DNA from: Alligator mississippiensis
Lineage: Eukaryota > Chordata > Crocodylia > Alligatoridae
Length of the DNA stretch: 64,000 bases
Reading direction: 5' to 3'
Assembly: GCF_030867095.1 (NCBI RefSeq)
Contig: NC_081828.1
Location: 218,147,978 to 218,211,977 of the forward strand
Translations under genes and position numbers: made by a program
Part shown: positions 62,395-64,000 of the stretch, piece after piece
How the letters are laid out: every line of letters begins with the position of its first letter
Numbering within the stretch: the first letter of the stretch is position 1
Notes under the pieces: generated by a model
What the model was told of the DNA's origin: nothing
Databases searched by the model: none
What the model saw: the letters and a program-made list of their open reading frames with translations, nothing else

Positions 62395-63422
62395 TAATGT
62401 CTCATTGTCTAGTTGGGAAGACATATCAAAGGGAGTTCCCCAAGGGTGCGTCCTGGGTCCAGTATTGTTTAATATCTTCATTAGTAATTTGGAGGATGGG
62501 ATCGAGCGTGTACTTAGCCAATTTGCAGATGACCTGCAACTAGGTGGAGTTGCAGACACTCTGGAGGGCAGGGCTGGGATTCAGAATGACCTTGATAAAT
62601 AAACGGTCATAAATGGTTTGAAATCATAAACTACATAAATGGTTCAAAATCAAATGATGAGATTTAGCAAGAAGAGGTGCAAAATCCTGCACATAGGATG
62701 GAACAATTGTATGCACAAATGCAGACTGGGGAACGACTGGCTCGACTGCAGGGAAGGACGGGGGGTTACAGTGGGACCATGAGCTGAATATGAGCCAACA
62801 GCGTGCTCTTGTTGCAAAAAAACCCCAACAGCATCCTGGACTCTATAAATAGGAGTGTCACTTGCAAGTCAAGGGAAGTGATTTTTCCACTCGATTCAGC
62901 AGTGGTGAGGCCTTCCCTGGAGTACGGTGTCCAGTTTTGGGCCCCGCACTTCAAGAAAGATGTGGACAGAGTCCAGGGGAGAGCAATAAAAATGATTAGA
63001 GGCTTGGGAAATGAGACTTACGAGGACAGGCTGAAAAAAATTGCATTATTTAGTCTGGAAAAAGAAAAGACCGTGGGGAGATTTGATAACAGTCTTCGAA
63101 TACCTGAAAGGTAGTTCTATAGAGAATGGAGATAGATTACTTTCTGTCTCTGCAGGGGACAAGACAAGGAACAATTGTCTGAAACCGAAGAGGTGGAAAT
63201 CTAGGTTGGAGATTAGGAAAGACATCCTCACTGCGGATGGTGCAGGACTGGAGCAGGCTGCCCAGAGAGGCTGTGGAGTCTCCATCCTGTAAAGGGTTTA
63301 GGAGCAGGGATGGTTAGCCTGGGATGGTTTAGACAGGGCTGATCCTGTCCTGAGGAAGGGGCAGGACTAGATGTGATCTCCTAAGGGCCCTGCCAGCCTG
63401 ACTTTGCTGTTATTCCATGATT
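62395..63422 (+). mobile_element. CR1 LINE 3' portion
   Basis: It contains 'GVPQGCVLGPVLFNIFISN' and 'SQFADDLQLGGVADT', then 'SREVIFPLDSAVVRPSLEYG' and 'KSRLEIRKDILTADGA', ending near 'gctgttattccatgattt'. The catalytic ADD is kept but frames are broken. It belongs to a different CR1 subfamily from copies A and B. Confidence 0.9.
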
Positions 63423-64000
63423 TGTCCTCATGCTGTCGGGAACGCCAGACAGACTCCTCTTGGGACCTTCTCACGGCACCTCGAGGGGGGCCAAGGATGC
63501 CGCTCTGTCCCTTTGCTGTGTGTGCGTGTTATCTGCTGGGGTGAAGAAAGGCCAGACGTTATCCTGTATCTGGAAGGCCGGGGGAGGAAATGCAAAGCCC
63601 GAGCAGTTTGGGAATCGAAGGCAATCCTCAGCTGATTCCCATTAGCTGGGAGCTAATGGGGCTGTTCCTGTGGGGATCCATGAACCTAGAAGCTTTTGCC
63701 TGTTGGTGCTTTCTCCTGTGCATCAGTGAGCACCAGCCCTCCGGTGTGGTAGAAGCATCCTTTCAAGCATGCCGATGCACATGGGCTATCGGGAGTGGAC
63801 CTGAGGAAATGACCACAGGGAGATTTTGTCTTTGCCCCCAGTGGGAGTCACTTCTGCATGAGCACAGAGGGCAGCTCACCTGCCGGCTCACGGGAGCATC
63901 TTTTTCTGGAGTCCTTATGCTTCCCTTTGCTCAGCCCTTCCCTGTGGGCACCCGGGATAACTCCTGGGCCTGGTAGCAGGACGTCCTGATCAGAGGAGGG
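63423..64000. other. Right edge, nothing recognised
   Basis: A 128-codon + strand frame (63,590-63,976) has no recognisable domain or repeat match. It may be chance or part of a gene beyond the window. Confidence 0.3.

Overview
This is vertebrate nuclear DNA, most likely crocodilian (alligator or crocodile type), although no species can be proved from sequence alone. The evidence is: split genes with GT/AG introns and phase-1 cassette exons; C2H2 zinc-finger genes of the KRAB/DUF3669 class; many CR1 LINEs whose 3' ends read as ATCTATGAATCTATGA-type repeats; old MIR and hAT fossils; a Tx1-clade LINE; and U1 snRNA-derived SINE-like sequence, a combination I know from crocodilians. No bacterial-type genes, CRISPR arrays or operons are present.

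Left part (1-28 kb): repeat-rich DNA that also holds an apparent spliceosomal snRNA locus. Two U1 snRNA genes with identical RNA sequence (13,889-14,052 and 15,357-15,520, + strand) lie in a 1.47-kb tandem duplication. Two U5 snRNA genes face each other (21,592-21,708 + and 24,132-24,249 -) in the arms of a 1.1-kb inverted repeat. All four have a distal octamer-like element (ATGCAGAT), a PSE-like block about 45-60 bp upstream and a 3' box just after the RNA. The U1 copies differ from standard U1 in both protein-binding loops. A decayed U1-like head lies at 749-899. Around these genes are three CR1 LINEs (one split by a solo LTR), a Ty3/Gypsy integrase fossil joined to an endogenous retrovirus fossil on the other strand, and a 1.1-kb unclassified dispersed repeat in four copies.

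Middle (27.5-34 kb): a 560-bp imperfect foldback, then a nearly full-length but broken Tx1-clade LINE on the - strand (ORF1 with zinc knuckles; ORF2 with endonuclease, YMDD reverse transcriptase and zf-RVT).

Right part (34-64 kb): a cluster of KRAB/DUF3669 zinc-finger genes on the + strand, of the kind grouped in human as ZNF282/ZNF398/ZNF746/ZNF777. Gene A (35,061-43,925, 7 coding exons, 9 fingers) and gene B (46,598-54,489, 7 coding exons, 5 fingers) look complete. Gene C (56,130-58,983) has only the 3' cassette exons and a 5-finger exon, with no DUF3669 or KRAB exon of its own. A decayed DUF3669 exon lies upstream of gene A. Gene C is followed by a 58-bp minisatellite full of YY1-like GCCATTTTG motifs and a 46-bp minisatellite of about 20 units. 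The proteins are probably nuclear DNA-binding regulators: DUF3669 and KRAB would mediate protein contacts, the short linker exons supply SUMO-type motifs, and the finger arrays bind DNA.
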